Shown here in pieces: positions 5,996-15,233 of a DNA stretch of 25,775 bases. The stretch is from contig CAUUCL010000015.1 in assembly GCA_963543845.1 (NCBI GenBank), positions 1 to 25,775 on the forward strand. Direction: 5' to 3'. This stretch comes from CAUTNH01 sp963543845 (GTDB lineage Bacteria; Bacillota_I; Bacilli_A; Acholeplasmatales; Acholeplasmataceae). Both the position numbers and the translations under genes were made by a program. The notes under the pieces were generated by a model. The model was not told where the DNA came from. It worked only from the letters and a program-made list of their open reading frames with translations, and ran no database searches. Every line of letters starts with the position of its first letter. Position 1 is the stretch's first letter.

Positions 5996-8900
5996 CTAAA
6001 GTGCGAGTAGTTCTAAATCGCTATAAACAATATCATTTAATACATCAAATGAAACTGTATTATCTTTTAAGAATACCCATCTTGTAGCATAACCTGGTAA
6101 AAGAGGGGCACCTGTTAAACCACCGTTTGGATCTGATGGTGTACCTTTATAATCATTTAGTGTAGCACCGCAATATGCATATCTTATCTCATATGGTTTT
6201 GGTGTTGTTCCTGAAATATCAGATAATCTATAAAGTTTTACTGTGTATTTAGCTCTTTTAATAAATACATATGTTTCAACTTCATTTTCATCATTTAAAG
6301 TAATTTCTCGTTTTGACTTTTCATTTCCAAATGGGTTAGTATACTCACTAAATCCATCTCGAAGTCCAAGTTCAGAAAATACTTCAACTTTCTTACCGAT
6401 TTCAATTTTCTTAGTTAAAAGCTTATAATCAACGCCTTGCTCTTTAGCCTTAGCAATTACTTCATCCTGAGATAGTGGGTCGTTATTATCAGCTCTTTTA
6501 TAAATTTTATCAATTGTATTATCAGAAGGATCTGAGTAGATCATGTAAACTTTTAAATTACCACGTCTTTTAACGGTTGTGATTTTGAAAGTAAACTCAT
6601 TTGAACCATTATTTAAAATTGAAAATACAAACTCAGATGGTCTAATTTCCTTATCCTTATATAAGAATTTATCAACTTCATAATTTGGATCAATCTTCTC
6701 ATAAAGTTTCTTTAACTCAAGTGAGAACTTATCAGTTCCTAATCCATCTGCTTGGAATCCCTTAACATCAGCATAAACGCCTGTTACATCAACTTGTTTT
6801 GAAGGATCATTTTCATCAAGAATAAATTTAGCTTTAATTTCTTTTCTTTTTAGTGTTACACGAAGGTTATATTGAGAGCCATCAGTTGAAATTTTATCAG
6901 CAGTAACTGTTTGAGTTTTATCATTTTCATCAATTTCATAATCATCGTATAAATTTAAACTATCAAGTGATTCAAGTTTATCTACTGCATCATAATCCCA
7001 TGCATATGTTTGGTTTGCAGGAACTGTGATTGTAGAAAATTTAATTGTTGTTCCACTTTGATCTGATGTATCAAGTTGTTGTGGCAAGTTATCGCTTGAC
7101 GCTTTAACAAAGTATGCATTTATTGTCGCTGTAATATCACGGAATTTAGCCTCAAATACAACTTCAGAACGATACTCATATGAATTTGAATAATAATTCC
7201 ATCCAGCAATTTTTTGATCAATATCATCATGGTTTACATCTTTTCCATCAACAGACCAAATACCAGCAAATTTATATCCTGGTTTTGTTGGTTCACCGAT
7301 TTCATCTTTGTTAATATATTGACCAAAGATATAATCTTTTTGTTTAAATAAAGATCCATCAGCATTAAATGTTGCTCTTACAATTTTTCTTTTAAAATAA
7401 ACAACATAATAACCTTGAACATCATCTTCTGTTGGTGTTGCTTTTAACTTGTGAGTTGCAGTCTCATCATATTCAAATACATTAGCAGCAAGATATGGTG
7501 GGAAGTTATTTATTTGAGATAAATCTTTATAATTTGAGAAAATATCACTGATATTTTTTTCCTCACCAAGTTCATAATTTGTCTTATCAGAATATACTAC
7601 ACTTTCAAAAACATTTCTACCATTTGCTTGGTTATTCTCATCATAAAATACTCTAGTTAGAACAAACTTACCATCATGACGAGCTTCCCAGTCAGCAAAT
7701 ACATCTATTTTGGTATTATCAAGGCTTGCTTTTATAATATCGTTAAATGTATCATCTTCTTTAAATTTATTTGAATTATAAAGATATGATTTAAATAATT
7801 TATTTTTTAATGTTGGAATTTGAGAGTGTGTTATTTTTTGATTGTAGTAAAATACTTGCTCATGTAGAAACTCATTACCAGCTATAATATGGAAGTTAAT
7901 AATAAGTTTTTTAGCTTTTGTAACAAATACTATCTCATCATTTCCAACTCTTTTAATTTTCTTTGTTGGATCTGTAATAGATTTTGACTCAAGGTATGAT
8001 GTTTGCTCATTTTCTACAATTCCATCAATAAAGTCAAATGCTCTTTTATATGTTTCATCAACATCATAATATCTTACAAAAACAAATGTTCTACCTCTTG
8101 TCTCTTGCAAGTTATAATCAAAATAACTATCATATCTTGTCATTTTAATAGGAACTTTAGGAAATCTAATTTCAACAACATTTCCAAATCTTCCAAAAGT
8201 AACATCTTCTGTTATTTCCTCATCTGTTTGGTTTTTATAATATCCTTTTATAGAACCAAAATCACCTGGGAAAGTTAGATTGTTCTCTGATAGATATTCT
8301 CTTAATTTAGAAAGTAGTGTTTCATTTTCCTTACCACGAAGTCTTGGAAGATTATCAAATTTTAACTCTGAAAATCTCTTATTAGCTAAGCTTTCAAGTT
8401 CACCCTCTGTTATTGTAGGATTTTCTTTTCTTAATTCTTCTTTAATTTTAATCTTGTAATCTAATAAATTAGCAACGACAACACTAATTGAAACATATCT
8501 TCCAGATCTTGGATGAAGTTTAACAATATAATTTGATCTATTTACATCATCTTTTTTATTTACATAAATATCAAATCCTGGAATACTTGGTCTATCCCCT
8601 GAACCATTTACTTCAAGGTTTCCTTCAGTAAGCCATTTATTAGCAAAATATTTTTCACTATCTTCAAATTTATACTCATTTGGAAGATTAAAAGTACCAT
8701 ATTTAGCCTTATCTCCATCTGTGTTAACTTCTACAGTTACATCAGTGTATCTGTTTGTACCATCGTTTGCAAGTTCTTCTTTGTTCTCATTTAAAAAGCG
8801 CAGAACAACTTTCTTTCTTCTAAATCTTGGCTCAATTGTAACATTGTATAATTTATCTCCTGTTTGATTATATCCACCAGGGATTTTATCAGTTTTAATT

Positions 8901-11203
8901 GAATCAAAATCAGTAGTAAAAACCTCATCTGTTCCAGCGAATACAAAATCAACTAACTCATAATACTCTCTAGCTGTTTCTTTGTTTTTAGCAACTCTTT
9001 TAACTACTTTTTTAGTTACAGGGTCAACAATATCTTCAAACTCAGTTGAAGGATATACTAATTTTTCTTTTAATTTATTTAAAAATGTGCTATCGCCATT
9101 ACCTGAGATATATTTTGTGTATCCACTTGAATACTCAGTTCCTAGAATTGATACTTTAATATTTTTACCACCAACTCTAGCATTTGAGGCATATGCTCTT
9201 ATTTCTTGATTTTTTCCTTGCCAGTCAAGTAAATCTTTTTTATCTTTAATTTGAGTTGCTCTAGTTGAGTCAAAATACCACTCTTCCATATCTTTTCTTA
9301 AAGCATCTGTTAAATCTTGTGTTTGAATAATATTTTTAGATAATATTCTTTGTTTAAACACAGACTCAAATCCTCTACCTCTATCGGTAAATTCTTTATA
9401 ATCAGAAACTTTCATATAAGTTGATTGACTACTTTGCTCATTTGCAGCCTCAGTTGCATTTGGAGAGTAAATTGAGATAATATTTTTAAAGTTTATCTCA
9501 AGTGGTAAAATAGCATATTTTCTCTCTTTAACAAATGTTACTCTAACATAATAATCTGTATTAGCCTCATTCCAGCTACGATTTTTATAAATAGCATTTA
9601 AGTTAAGTCTATCAACATTTGAAAATGAATTTCCATTTTTCTTCAAAAACTTAAATTCAACACTTTGCTTAGGATTACGGTAGTATTCATTAAGATTAGT
9701 TATTTCTTTTTCAAAATCATCTGGTGATACAACTAATTTACCATCATTTTTCTTATCTGGAGCTTTCGCTTTAGTACTATTTATTGGATCTAATTGAATT
9801 TTATTTACATCAAGCGGTGTTACTTTAGTTAATCCTATATAAGCACCAGCTGATATACCAACTACTAAAATTGCAATTAAAATAATTATAATTATTGCAA
9901 GAATTGAAAACTTCTTAGCCTTTTGCTCTCTGGTTTTTTCTAAAACCATAATATCTTGTCTTTGAGTTTCATATACAACTAGCGCACCACCGCCTGCTTG
10001 CTCACTTGAAATAGGTGTGATGTCTGTTGTTATTTCAGTTTCAAGATTTTTAAAGTTTTCAGGATCAAATTCCTCTGCTATAACTTCTTCGTAAACTCCA
10101 TTTTTATCGTCGAAGTCATCATCTACTTGATTTAGTTCTTGCTCAAACTTTTCTTGCATCTTCAAAAGTTCGTCATCCCTTTCCCTTTTTTCTCTTTCTT
10201 TTTCTTCTATTTCTTTTTTAGCTTTTTCAAGCTCTTCACCGTGTTTTTTCTTTAACTCTTTTGTTTGTCTTTCAAGTTCTTCTTGCAATCTTACTTGCTC
10301 AACAATAATTCTCTCGTAAATTGTTTCTTCATCACTAATTGGAATACTCATCTCATATACTCTATCACTTTCAGGGCAGCGATATCCATCCTTAGTTGAA
10401 TCTGCTCTTTGAAGAATATATTCAATCATTTCTTTTTTGTTAAGCTCACTTCCAGTTTCAAGTCCATTATCAAGAGCATATTTTCTAATATCTTTAACTT
10501 GCATTTTAGAAATGTTTTCAGCAAACTCAGTAGTATCAACTCCCATTGCGCCAAGTTTTTCTAATACGTAAGCGCCGATTGTTGATTTATTTATTTTCGT
10601 AGGAACGCTAATTCCATATTTTTCTCCAATTGACATAACTTGCTCTTTTGTAGCAGAGTTATATATTACTGGTCTAAATTTATCAACCTTTAAACCATCT
10701 AAAGTTCCCTTTTCATCTACAAAGAAAGGACAAAAACTCTTAATGAAATCTTTTATTTTGATATCCTTATCAGGATTATCTTTATTAGCAATCGCAATTT
10801 CAATTATCTCATCAAGTGCTTCTTTATAGTCTTGATTATTACTTAAAAAGATAATAAGGTTTCTTAAAAATTTAGTTGCGAATATTTTATTTAAATCTTT
10901 ATCTTTAAAATATCCAAAATAAAATGCCATTTGATCTTCAGAGAAGTTATTAAACCATAAAAGCCTATAGTTTAATCTTGAATCAAGCGTAAGACATTCA
11001 GATCTTGTCCTAACAATTCCAGGACGAAGAGCTGCACGCATTGCATCCATTCTTACCTTTCTTTGAAGCTTAACATTATATTTTAAAAATACCTCAATTA
11101 TTTCTTGTGGTGGGATATTGCTAAGTGATTTTGATATTTCATCAAGCGAGTATACCACATCATCTTTTGTTAATTCTTGTGTGCTTATATTAATCGATAC
11201 CAT
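5996..11203 (-). CDS. giant single-pass membrane protein, SAP-like cytoplasmic and adhesin-like outer part
   Basis: 1735 residues, preceded by AAAGGAGAG and ATG. Order of parts: an unrecognised helical domain (about 10-165); two short helix-extended loop-helix segments resembling SAP/Rho-N motifs (about 184-220 and 230-267, the second with VKDIRKYALDNGLETG and KKEMIEYIL); a charged coiled coil (about 290-360); an acidic linker; KAKK and one membrane helix (432-457). Positive charge before the helix predicts N-terminus inside and about 1275 residues outside. The outer part is beta-rich and looks modular; a segment with KPGYKFAGIW and the last 40 residues (PGYATRWVFL to DLELLAL) resemble Listeria-Bacteroides (InlB B) repeats. 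There is no cleavable signal, LPXTG motif or second anchor. Adhesion or envelope organisation is inference. It ends in its own terminator. Confidence 0.75.
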   Translation of the reverse strand: MVSINISTQELTKDDVVYSLDEISKSLSNIPPQEIIEVFLKYNVKLQRKVRMDAMRAALRPGIVRTRSECLTLDSRLNYRLLWFNNFSEDQMAFYFGYFKDKDLNKIFATKFLRNLIIFLSNNQDYKEALDEIIEIAIANKDNPDKDIKIKDFIKSFCPFFVDEKGTLDGLKVDKFRPVIYNSATKEQVMSIGEKYGISVPTKINKSTIGAYVLEKLGAMGVDTTEFAENISKMQVKDIRKYALDNGLETGSELNKKEMIEYILQRADSTKDGYRCPESDRVYEMSIPISDEETIYERIIVEQVRLQEELERQTKELKKKHGEELEKAKKEIEEKEREKRERDDELLKMQEKFEQELNQVDDDFDDKNGVYEEVIAEEFDPENFKNLETEITTDITPISSEQAGGGALVVYETQRQDIMVLEKTREQKAKKFSILAIIIIILIAILVVGISAGAYIGLTKVTPLDVNKIQLDPINSTKAKAPDKKNDGKLVVSPDDFEKEITNLNEYYRNPKQSVEFKFLKKNGNSFSNVDRLNLNAIYKNRSWNEANTDYYVRVTFVKERKYAILPLEINFKNIISIYSPNATEAANEQSSQSTYMKVSDYKEFTDRGRGFESVFKQRILSKNIIQTQDLTDALRKDMEEWYFDSTRATQIKDKKDLLDWQGKNQEIRAYASNARVGGKNIKVSILGTEYSSGYTKYISGNGDSTFLNKLKEKLVYPSTEFEDIVDPVTKKVVKRVAKNKETAREYYELVDFVFAGTDEVFTTDFDSIKTDKIPGGYNQTGDKLYNVTIEPRFRRKKVVLRFLNENKEELANDGTNRYTDVTVEVNTDGDKAKYGTFNLPNEYKFEDSEKYFANKWLTEGNLEVNGSGDRPSIPGFDIYVNKKDDVNRSNYIVKLHPRSGRYVSISVVVANLLDYKIKIKEELRKENPTITEGELESLANKRFSELKFDNLPRLRGKENETLLSKLREYLSENNLTFPGDFGSIKGYYKNQTDEEITEDVTFGRFGNVVEIRFPKVPIKMTRYDSYFDYNLQETRGRTFVFVRYYDVDETYKRAFDFIDGIVENEQTSYLESKSITDPTKKIKRVGNDEIVFVTKAKKLIINFHIIAGNEFLHEQVFYYNQKITHSQIPTLKNKLFKSYLYNSNKFKEDDTFNDIIKASLDNTKIDVFADWEARHDGKFVLTRVFYDENNQANGRNVFESVVYSDKTNYELGEEKNISDIFSNYKDLSQINNFPPYLAANVFEYDETATHKLKATPTEDDVQGYYVVYFKRKIVRATFNADGSLFKQKDYIFGQYINKDEIGEPTKPGYKFAGIWSVDGKDVNHDDIDQKIAGWNYYSNSYEYRSEVVFEAKFRDITATINAYFVKASSDNLPQQLDTSDQSGTTIKFSTITVPANQTYAWDYDAVDKLESLDSLNLYDDYEIDENDKTQTVTADKISTDGSQYNLRVTLKRKEIKAKFILDENDPSKQVDVTGVYADVKGFQADGLGTDKFSLELKKLYEKIDPNYEVDKFLYKDKEIRPSEFVFSILNNGSNEFTFKITTVKRRGNLKVYMIYSDPSDNTIDKIYKRADNNDPLSQDEVIAKAKEQGVDYKLLTKKIEIGKKVEVFSELGLRDGFSEYTNPFGNEKSKREITLNDENEVETYVFIKRAKYTVKLYRLSDISGTTPKPYEIRYAYCGATLNDYKGTPSDPNGGLTGAPLLPGYATRWVFLKDNTVSFDVLNDIVYSDLELLAL

Positions 11204-11269
11204 TTTACTCTCCTTTTAATTTTATATGAAAATAAAATTTATTTATATTCAAAAAATAGAATAAATAAA

Positions 11270-11503
11270 TTAGTAATTAGTTTTTCTTACTTTACCATTT
11301 AGCTTGTGTATCAAAAGACTACCACCATAATTTCTTACAAGCTCATTAGCATATTCTATTGCTTCTTGCTGTGTATCGAAATATCTAATAGATCTTAGGC
11401 TACCTGCTAGTCTAACACGCCATCTTTTATAATTTTTACCTCTTAATTTATTTTGAGATACATGATAAACTTTACTCTTTTTTATTTTTTTTACAGAAGG
11501 CAT
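11270..11503 (-). CDS. small DUF2188-like protein
   Basis: 77 residues, strongly basic. Residues about 27-77 show the DUF2188 pattern: a WRVRLAGS strand, FDTQQEAIEYANELVRN with the family's typical T-x-x-E-A-I-x-x-A helix, then GGSLLIHKLNGKVRKTNY matching the conserved end of the family. The function of DUF2188 is unknown to me. The first 25 residues are Lys/Arg-rich and may be disordered. AAAGGAGAG stands six bases before the ATG. The giant membrane protein gene follows 66 bases downstream on the same strand with no strong terminator between, so the two may share a transcript. It has its own promoter at 11532-11560. Confidence 0.7.
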   Translation of the reverse strand: MPSVKKIKKSKVYHVSQNKLRGKNYKRWRVRLAGSLRSIRYFDTQQEAIEYANELVRNYGGSLLIHKLNGKVRKTNY

Positions 11504-11531
11504 TTAAAACTCTCCTTTTTTTAATATATAT

Positions 11532-11560
11532 ATTTTAACAAAAATAAAAGGAGAATGCAA
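11532..11560 (-). promoter_or_regulatory. promoter of the DUF2188 gene, overlapping a terminator
   Basis: Minus strand TTGCAT (11555-11560), 17-base spacer, extended -10 TGTTAAAAT (TAAAAT at 11532-11537). The -35 lies in the stem of the tRNA-Arg terminator. Confidence 0.5.
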
Positions 11561-11574
11561 TATTTTGCATTCTC
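11541..11574 (-). terminator. terminator of the nagAB-tRNA-Arg unit
   Basis: Perfect 10-base stem GAGAATGCAA with TTGCATTCTC (11551-11574), followed on the minus strand by CTTTTATTTTTG. It starts eight bases behind the tRNA. Confidence 0.8.
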
Positions 11575-11581
11575 TAAACTT

Positions 11582-11655
11582 CGTTTTCGGGCGGATTTGA
11601 ACCGCCGATCTACGACTTAGGAGGTCGTTGCTCTATCCATCTAAGCTACGAAAAC
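11582..11655 (-). tRNA. tRNA-Arg(CCU)
   Basis: Minus-strand cloverleaf: acceptor GTTTTCG with CGAAAAC, anticodon stem ACGAC/GUCGU around CUCCUAA giving CCU, T loop GGTTCAAATCC, discriminator G, no encoded CCA. It reads AGG codons. It begins only 16 bases behind the nagB stop codon. Confidence 0.95.
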
Positions 11656-11671
11656 ATTTAAATGGATAAAT

Positions 11672-12445
11672 CTATTTTACAATATATTTACTAAATTCAG
11701 GATTTTTTAATATATCAGTTGCTGCTAATTTATCAAGATATAGGCAAACATTTTGATGATTTTTTAAATAAGATGCTGGAAAATCGCTTGTGATATCATC
11801 TAATATAAGCTTTTTAATTGGCTCAGATTTTTTTAAACCTGTTGCAATAAGACAGATTCTTTTAGCTTTTAAAATATCACAAACTCCCATTGTGATTGCT
11901 TTTTTAGGCACATCTTCAATACTTTTAAAAAATCTTGAATTATCCATAATTGTTTGCTTATCTAAATAAACTAAATGACATTTTGATGATAGTGGGGTTC
12001 CTGGCTCGTTAAATGCAATATGACCATCAGTTCCAATTCCAAGAATTTGAATATCAAATGGTTTTGATTTATTTAACTTTTTTTGATATCTTTTAATCTC
12101 TTTTTCAACACTTTTACATTTTCCATCAATAAGGTTTATATTTTTTTCAAGAATATTTATGTTTTTAAATAAATTATTCCACATAAAATAAGAATAACTT
12201 TGATCATCGTATTTACCAAGACCAATATACTCATCAAGGTTAAATGTTTTTAAATTTATATAATCAAGACCTTCTCTTTTAAATCCATTTGACATTAACT
12301 CGTATAATTTAACAGGAGATGAGCCCGTCGCAAGACCTAAAATAGGATTTTTTGAATTTAAAACTAAAGATTTTATCTCAGAGTACAAATCTTCATATAA
12401 TTTATTTTCATTTTCATATATTTTTATCTCAAAACTATTTTTCAT
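11672..12445 (-). CDS. nagB: glucosamine-6-phosphate deaminase
   Basis: Converts glucosamine 6-phosphate to fructose 6-phosphate and ammonia in the cytoplasm, the last step of GlcNAc use. Family signatures are complete: the phosphate-binding LGLATGSSP near the N-terminus, FNLDEYIGL with the catalytic Asp, SYSYFMWNNLF, and GIGTDGHIAFNEPGTP with the ring-opening His and its Glu partner. I choose the ATG at 12445 (257 residues, MKNSFEIKIYEN); an ATG three codons upstream is too close to the only nearby AAAGGA. The gene overlaps the end of nagA by 11 bases, so translation is coupled. The E. coli-type allosteric regulation cannot be judged. Confidence 0.96.
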   Translation of the reverse strand: MKNSFEIKIYENENKLYEDLYSEIKSLVLNSKNPILGLATGSSPVKLYELMSNGFKREGLDYINLKTFNLDEYIGLGKYDDQSYSYFMWNNLFKNINILEKNINLIDGKCKSVEKEIKRYQKKLNKSKPFDIQILGIGTDGHIAFNEPGTPLSSKCHLVYLDKQTIMDNSRFFKSIEDVPKKAITMGVCDILKAKRICLIATGLKKSEPIKKLILDDITSDFPASYLKNHQNVCLYLDKLAATDILKNPEFSKYIVK

Positions 12446-13556
12446 ACACAACATTTCCTTTTATTATAGTTTTTTGTAAATTATAGTTTTTATCAAGGAT
12501 AACTAAATCAGCATCGTATCCTTTTTTAATTAAACCTTTTTTATCATCTATTTTCAAAATTCTAGCACTATTATATGAAAGCATTTTAGATGCCTCAACT
12601 AATTTTTTGGGATAGAGCGATAGAAAATTTTTAAGTGCAACATCTTGAGTTAGAATACTTCCTGCAAGCTGTCCTGATTTTAATCTTGCTGTTCCATTTA
12701 AAATATAAACATCCTGCCCTCCGAGTGAGCCTTTTTTAATACTTGAACCTTGTGCCATCATAGCATCAGTTATTAAAATAATATTATCAAATCCTTTATT
12801 TTTAAAAAGAAGAATTGCAGCTTCTTTTGACACATGATGTAAATCTAAAATTAGCTCACAAAATACGCTATCATCTGATAATAAAAGGGCTCCTACCATA
12901 TTAGGGTCTCTATGGGTAAATTTAGACATTGCATTAAACGCATGAGTAAATAAACTTGCTCCATTATCAAGTGCTAATTTCGCCTGATTATAACTTGCAT
13001 TACTATGACCAAGTGATACAATAATATTATTTTCTTTTGAATATTCAAGTAGTTTTAAAATACCTTCTTTTTCAGGTGCTACAGTGATAATTTTTATAAT
13101 ATTATCCTTATTTATTTCCTTTAAAAAATCTATGTCGATTTTTTTAACATACTCTAAATTTTGTGCTCCAAGCATCTCGCTTGAAATAAAAGGTCCTTCT
13201 AAATTAACTCCAATTATATTAGAGTAGTTATTTTCCAAAATTGCCTTATCTACCGCTTTAACAGCCTTTTTTATGCTATTATAATCCATTGTCATTGTAG
13301 TTGGTAGAAAAGATGTTGTACCAAATCTTACAATACTTTTGGCAATTTTTAAAATTGACTCATAACTTCCATCCATTGTATCAGATAGATTGCTTCCGTG
13401 AATGTGCTGATCAATAAAACCTGCTAGAATATAACCTGAATTTTGAACTATACCATCTTTAATAATTTCAATTTTTGAAATTACTCCGTTTTCAATATAT
13501 AAGTTTCCAAAGATAACTTTATCATTTAAAACAATATTATAGTTTTTATAAATCAT
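12435..13556 (-). CDS. nagA: N-acetylglucosamine-6-phosphate deacetylase
   Basis: Amidohydrolase removing acetate from GlcNAc-6-P, feeding NagB. About 373 residues with the metal- and substrate-binding motifs in order: GFIDQHIHG, VNLEGPF with the metal Glu, LGHSNA and THAFNAM with the two metal His, LDLHHVS, and LITDAM with the catalytic Asp. The late GQLAGSILT segment is also typical. The N-terminal strands and the C-terminal KKGYDADLVILD segment form the usual beta sandwich. The start is the ATG at 13556, with AGGATGTGAT just upstream; a TTG directly before it is an alternative. An extended -10 (TGCTATAAT) lies close by, implying a very short leader. Confidence 0.96.
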   Translation of the reverse strand: MIYKNYNIVLNDKVIFGNLYIENGVISKIEIIKDGIVQNSGYILAGFIDQHIHGSNLSDTMDGSYESILKIAKSIVRFGTTSFLPTTMTMDYNSIKKAVKAVDKAILENNYSNIIGVNLEGPFISSEMLGAQNLEYVKKIDIDFLKEINKDNIIKIITVAPEKEGILKLLEYSKENNIIVSLGHSNASYNQAKLALDNGASLFTHAFNAMSKFTHRDPNMVGALLLSDDSVFCELILDLHHVSKEAAILLFKNKGFDNIILITDAMMAQGSSIKKGSLGGQDVYILNGTARLKSGQLAGSILTQDVALKNFLSLYPKKLVEASKMLSYNSARILKIDDKKGLIKKGYDADLVILDKNYNLQKTIIKGNVVYEK

Positions 13557-13574
13557 CAAATCACATCCTATATA

Positions 13575-13583
13575 ATTATAGCA
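13575..13583 (-). promoter_or_regulatory. extended -10 promoter of nagA-nagB
   Basis: Minus strand TGCTATAAT. The expected start leaves a leader of roughly 10 bases that just holds AGGATGTGAT. No good -35 and no recognisable repressor site. Confidence 0.6.
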
Positions 13584-13663
13584 CTTTAAATGACAACCAT
13601 TAGATAAACAAGTCTATTTATCTTAAAATTAATTCTAGACTAACTAATTGCAAGTCATAAACG

Positions 13664-13701
13664 CCATTATTAGTACTATAAAAGGCATTAATAATGGTTT
13701 T
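13664..13701 (+). repeat. inverted repeat in the nagA-ATPase gap
   Basis: CCATTATTA (13664-13672) and TAATAATGG (13689-13697) form a 9-base stem over a 16-base loop, followed on the plus strand by TTTTATTA. No plus-strand gene precedes it. It may be a weak terminator or a relic; the rest of the 13560-13818 gap shows nothing I can name. Confidence 0.35.
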
Positions 13702-13818
13702 ATTATAGATTAAGCAAAAACTAAATTTGTTGTAGTCTAAAATAGTTTTCGTTTATTTAAGACCTCTTTTTTTTACATCTTATCAGATGGCACGCAATAA
13801 GGTATCTTATTATCCAAT

Positions 13819-15174
13819 TTATATTAAGAGAGAATCAATCTTTTTTATAAATTCAGTATCATTTAAAATAACATCTAATTTAAATGCTAAATAATGTGGA
13901 ATACTAATAATATTATTACTAAAGCTTAGATTATTAGCACTTACCTTTACACCATATTTTACATAAGGATATTTTACTTTATTAAAAACTACTTCCTTTA
14001 AGGATTTAGCCTTTGATGAGGCAGCCTTAACCTCAATAGGAACAATACTATCTTTTGTTGAAATAACAAAATCTATCTCTAATGTTGATTTTTCATTTTT
14101 GAAATAATATATTTTATAACCTTGTGTTAATAATATGTTAGCCATTAAATTTTCATATACGCCACCCTTATAAATATGAAAATCACCTAGTTCATATAAT
14201 TGTTTTTTATCATAATTAAGTTTTGCTAATAATAATCCAGTGTCAGTGAAATAACATTTAAATTTATTTAATTTTGAAAACCCAATTAAAGGATTTTCAA
14301 ATCTCGTTAATTGATTTGCTTTTATAATAATACCAGTTTTTGTAAGCCATGAAAACACTCCATCAAAATATGAACTATTTTTTTTAAAGTAATTAAATGT
14401 AAATGTTTTATTTTCCCTTGCTAAAAAAATAGGAATTGCATTAAAAATATCATTTAATTTAGCCTTATCTAAACCCTTAGTATATTTATAAAAATCATAT
14501 TCTATATTAGTTAACAATTGCTTTTGTATTTCAATAACATTACTAAAGCCGTCACTTAAAAAATTTTTTACAACCTCAGGATAGCCCCCAAGAACAATGT
14601 AATTTAATAATAAATTAGTAAATACTTCATGCTTTACCTCAGATATAGGTTGCAATTTAATAGCAGTTTTAACCAAATTATTAATATCATTTTCTTTATA
14701 ATTATTAGCCCATAAAAATTCTTCAAAATCTAATGGGTACATTAAATATTCATTAAAATAACCAACACCTATATGTGAAACTTGATTATATTTTAAACCC
14801 AATAAAGAACCTGAGCATATAACATCATATCTTTTGTCTAATGCAAAAAATTTAAGTGACGATATTATATCCATATAATCTTGAACTTCATCAAAAAAAA
14901 TTAGTGTTTCATTATCAATAAATTTCAATTTATTATTGATAATTAATAACTCATCAATAATATCATCTGGCTTAAATGAGTTATTGATAATATTTTTATA
15001 GATTGGTTCTTCTGCAAAATTAATATAAATATAAGATTTATAGTTATTTTTACCAAACTCCTCAATAGATCTTGTTTTGCCTATTTGGCGTGCTCCTGTG
15101 ATAACTAATGGTTTACGGTCAGGGCTATTTTTCCACATTTTTAAATATGAATCGATTTTTCTTTTCAAATACAT
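13819..15174 (-). CDS. AAA ATPase with DUF4143 nuclease-fold domain
   Basis: 451 residues. The P-loop is GARQIGKT, the Walker B strand is TLIFFDEVQ, and SGSLLGLK is the sensor region typical of this ATPase group. The C-terminal DUF4143 part contains TLEIDFVIS and VPIEVKAASS, an intact-looking E, D and E-x-K set of the PD-(D/E)xK fold, which the paralogue at 678-1982 lacks. Role and substrate are unknown; such genes are accessory and move between genomes. The start at 15174 is set by AAAAGGTGAT four bases upstream; a GTG three codons earlier lies inside this site. A TATAAT (15196-15201) precedes it. The surrounding non-coding DNA is longer than elsewhere and holds palindromes and a gene remnant. 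Confidence 0.85.
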   Translation of the reverse strand: MYLKRKIDSYLKMWKNSPDRKPLVITGARQIGKTRSIEEFGKNNYKSYIYINFAEEPIYKNIINNSFKPDDIIDELLIINNKLKFIDNETLIFFDEVQDYMDIISSLKFFALDKRYDVICSGSLLGLKYNQVSHIGVGYFNEYLMYPLDFEEFLWANNYKENDINNLVKTAIKLQPISEVKHEVFTNLLLNYIVLGGYPEVVKNFLSDGFSNVIEIQKQLLTNIEYDFYKYTKGLDKAKLNDIFNAIPIFLARENKTFTFNYFKKNSSYFDGVFSWLTKTGIIIKANQLTRFENPLIGFSKLNKFKCYFTDTGLLLAKLNYDKKQLYELGDFHIYKGGVYENLMANILLTQGYKIYYFKNEKSTLEIDFVISTKDSIVPIEVKAASSKAKSLKEVVFNKVKYPYVKYGVKVSANNLSFSNNIISIPHYLAFKLDVILNDTEFIKKIDSLLI

Positions 15175-15233
15175 ACTCATCACCTTTTATATAGAATTAT
15201 ATCATAAAATTTCTTATTTTTAAAATTATAATT

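Noticed and set aside
5996..11203. Several plus-strand open frames of 60-90 codons inside the giant gene
   Set aside because: They lack ribosome sites and protein-like composition and lie within an uninterrupted, domain-bearing minus-strand frame.
11204..11269. A separate strong promoter for the giant gene
   Set aside because: TATAAA is present, but the nearest TTGAAT is 20 bases away; in this base composition it is not distinguishable from chance.
13560..13818. A riboswitch upstream of nagA or an attachment site in this gap
   Set aside because: The nagA leader is only about ten bases by its -10 position, and the single inverted repeat resembles no known riboswitch core.
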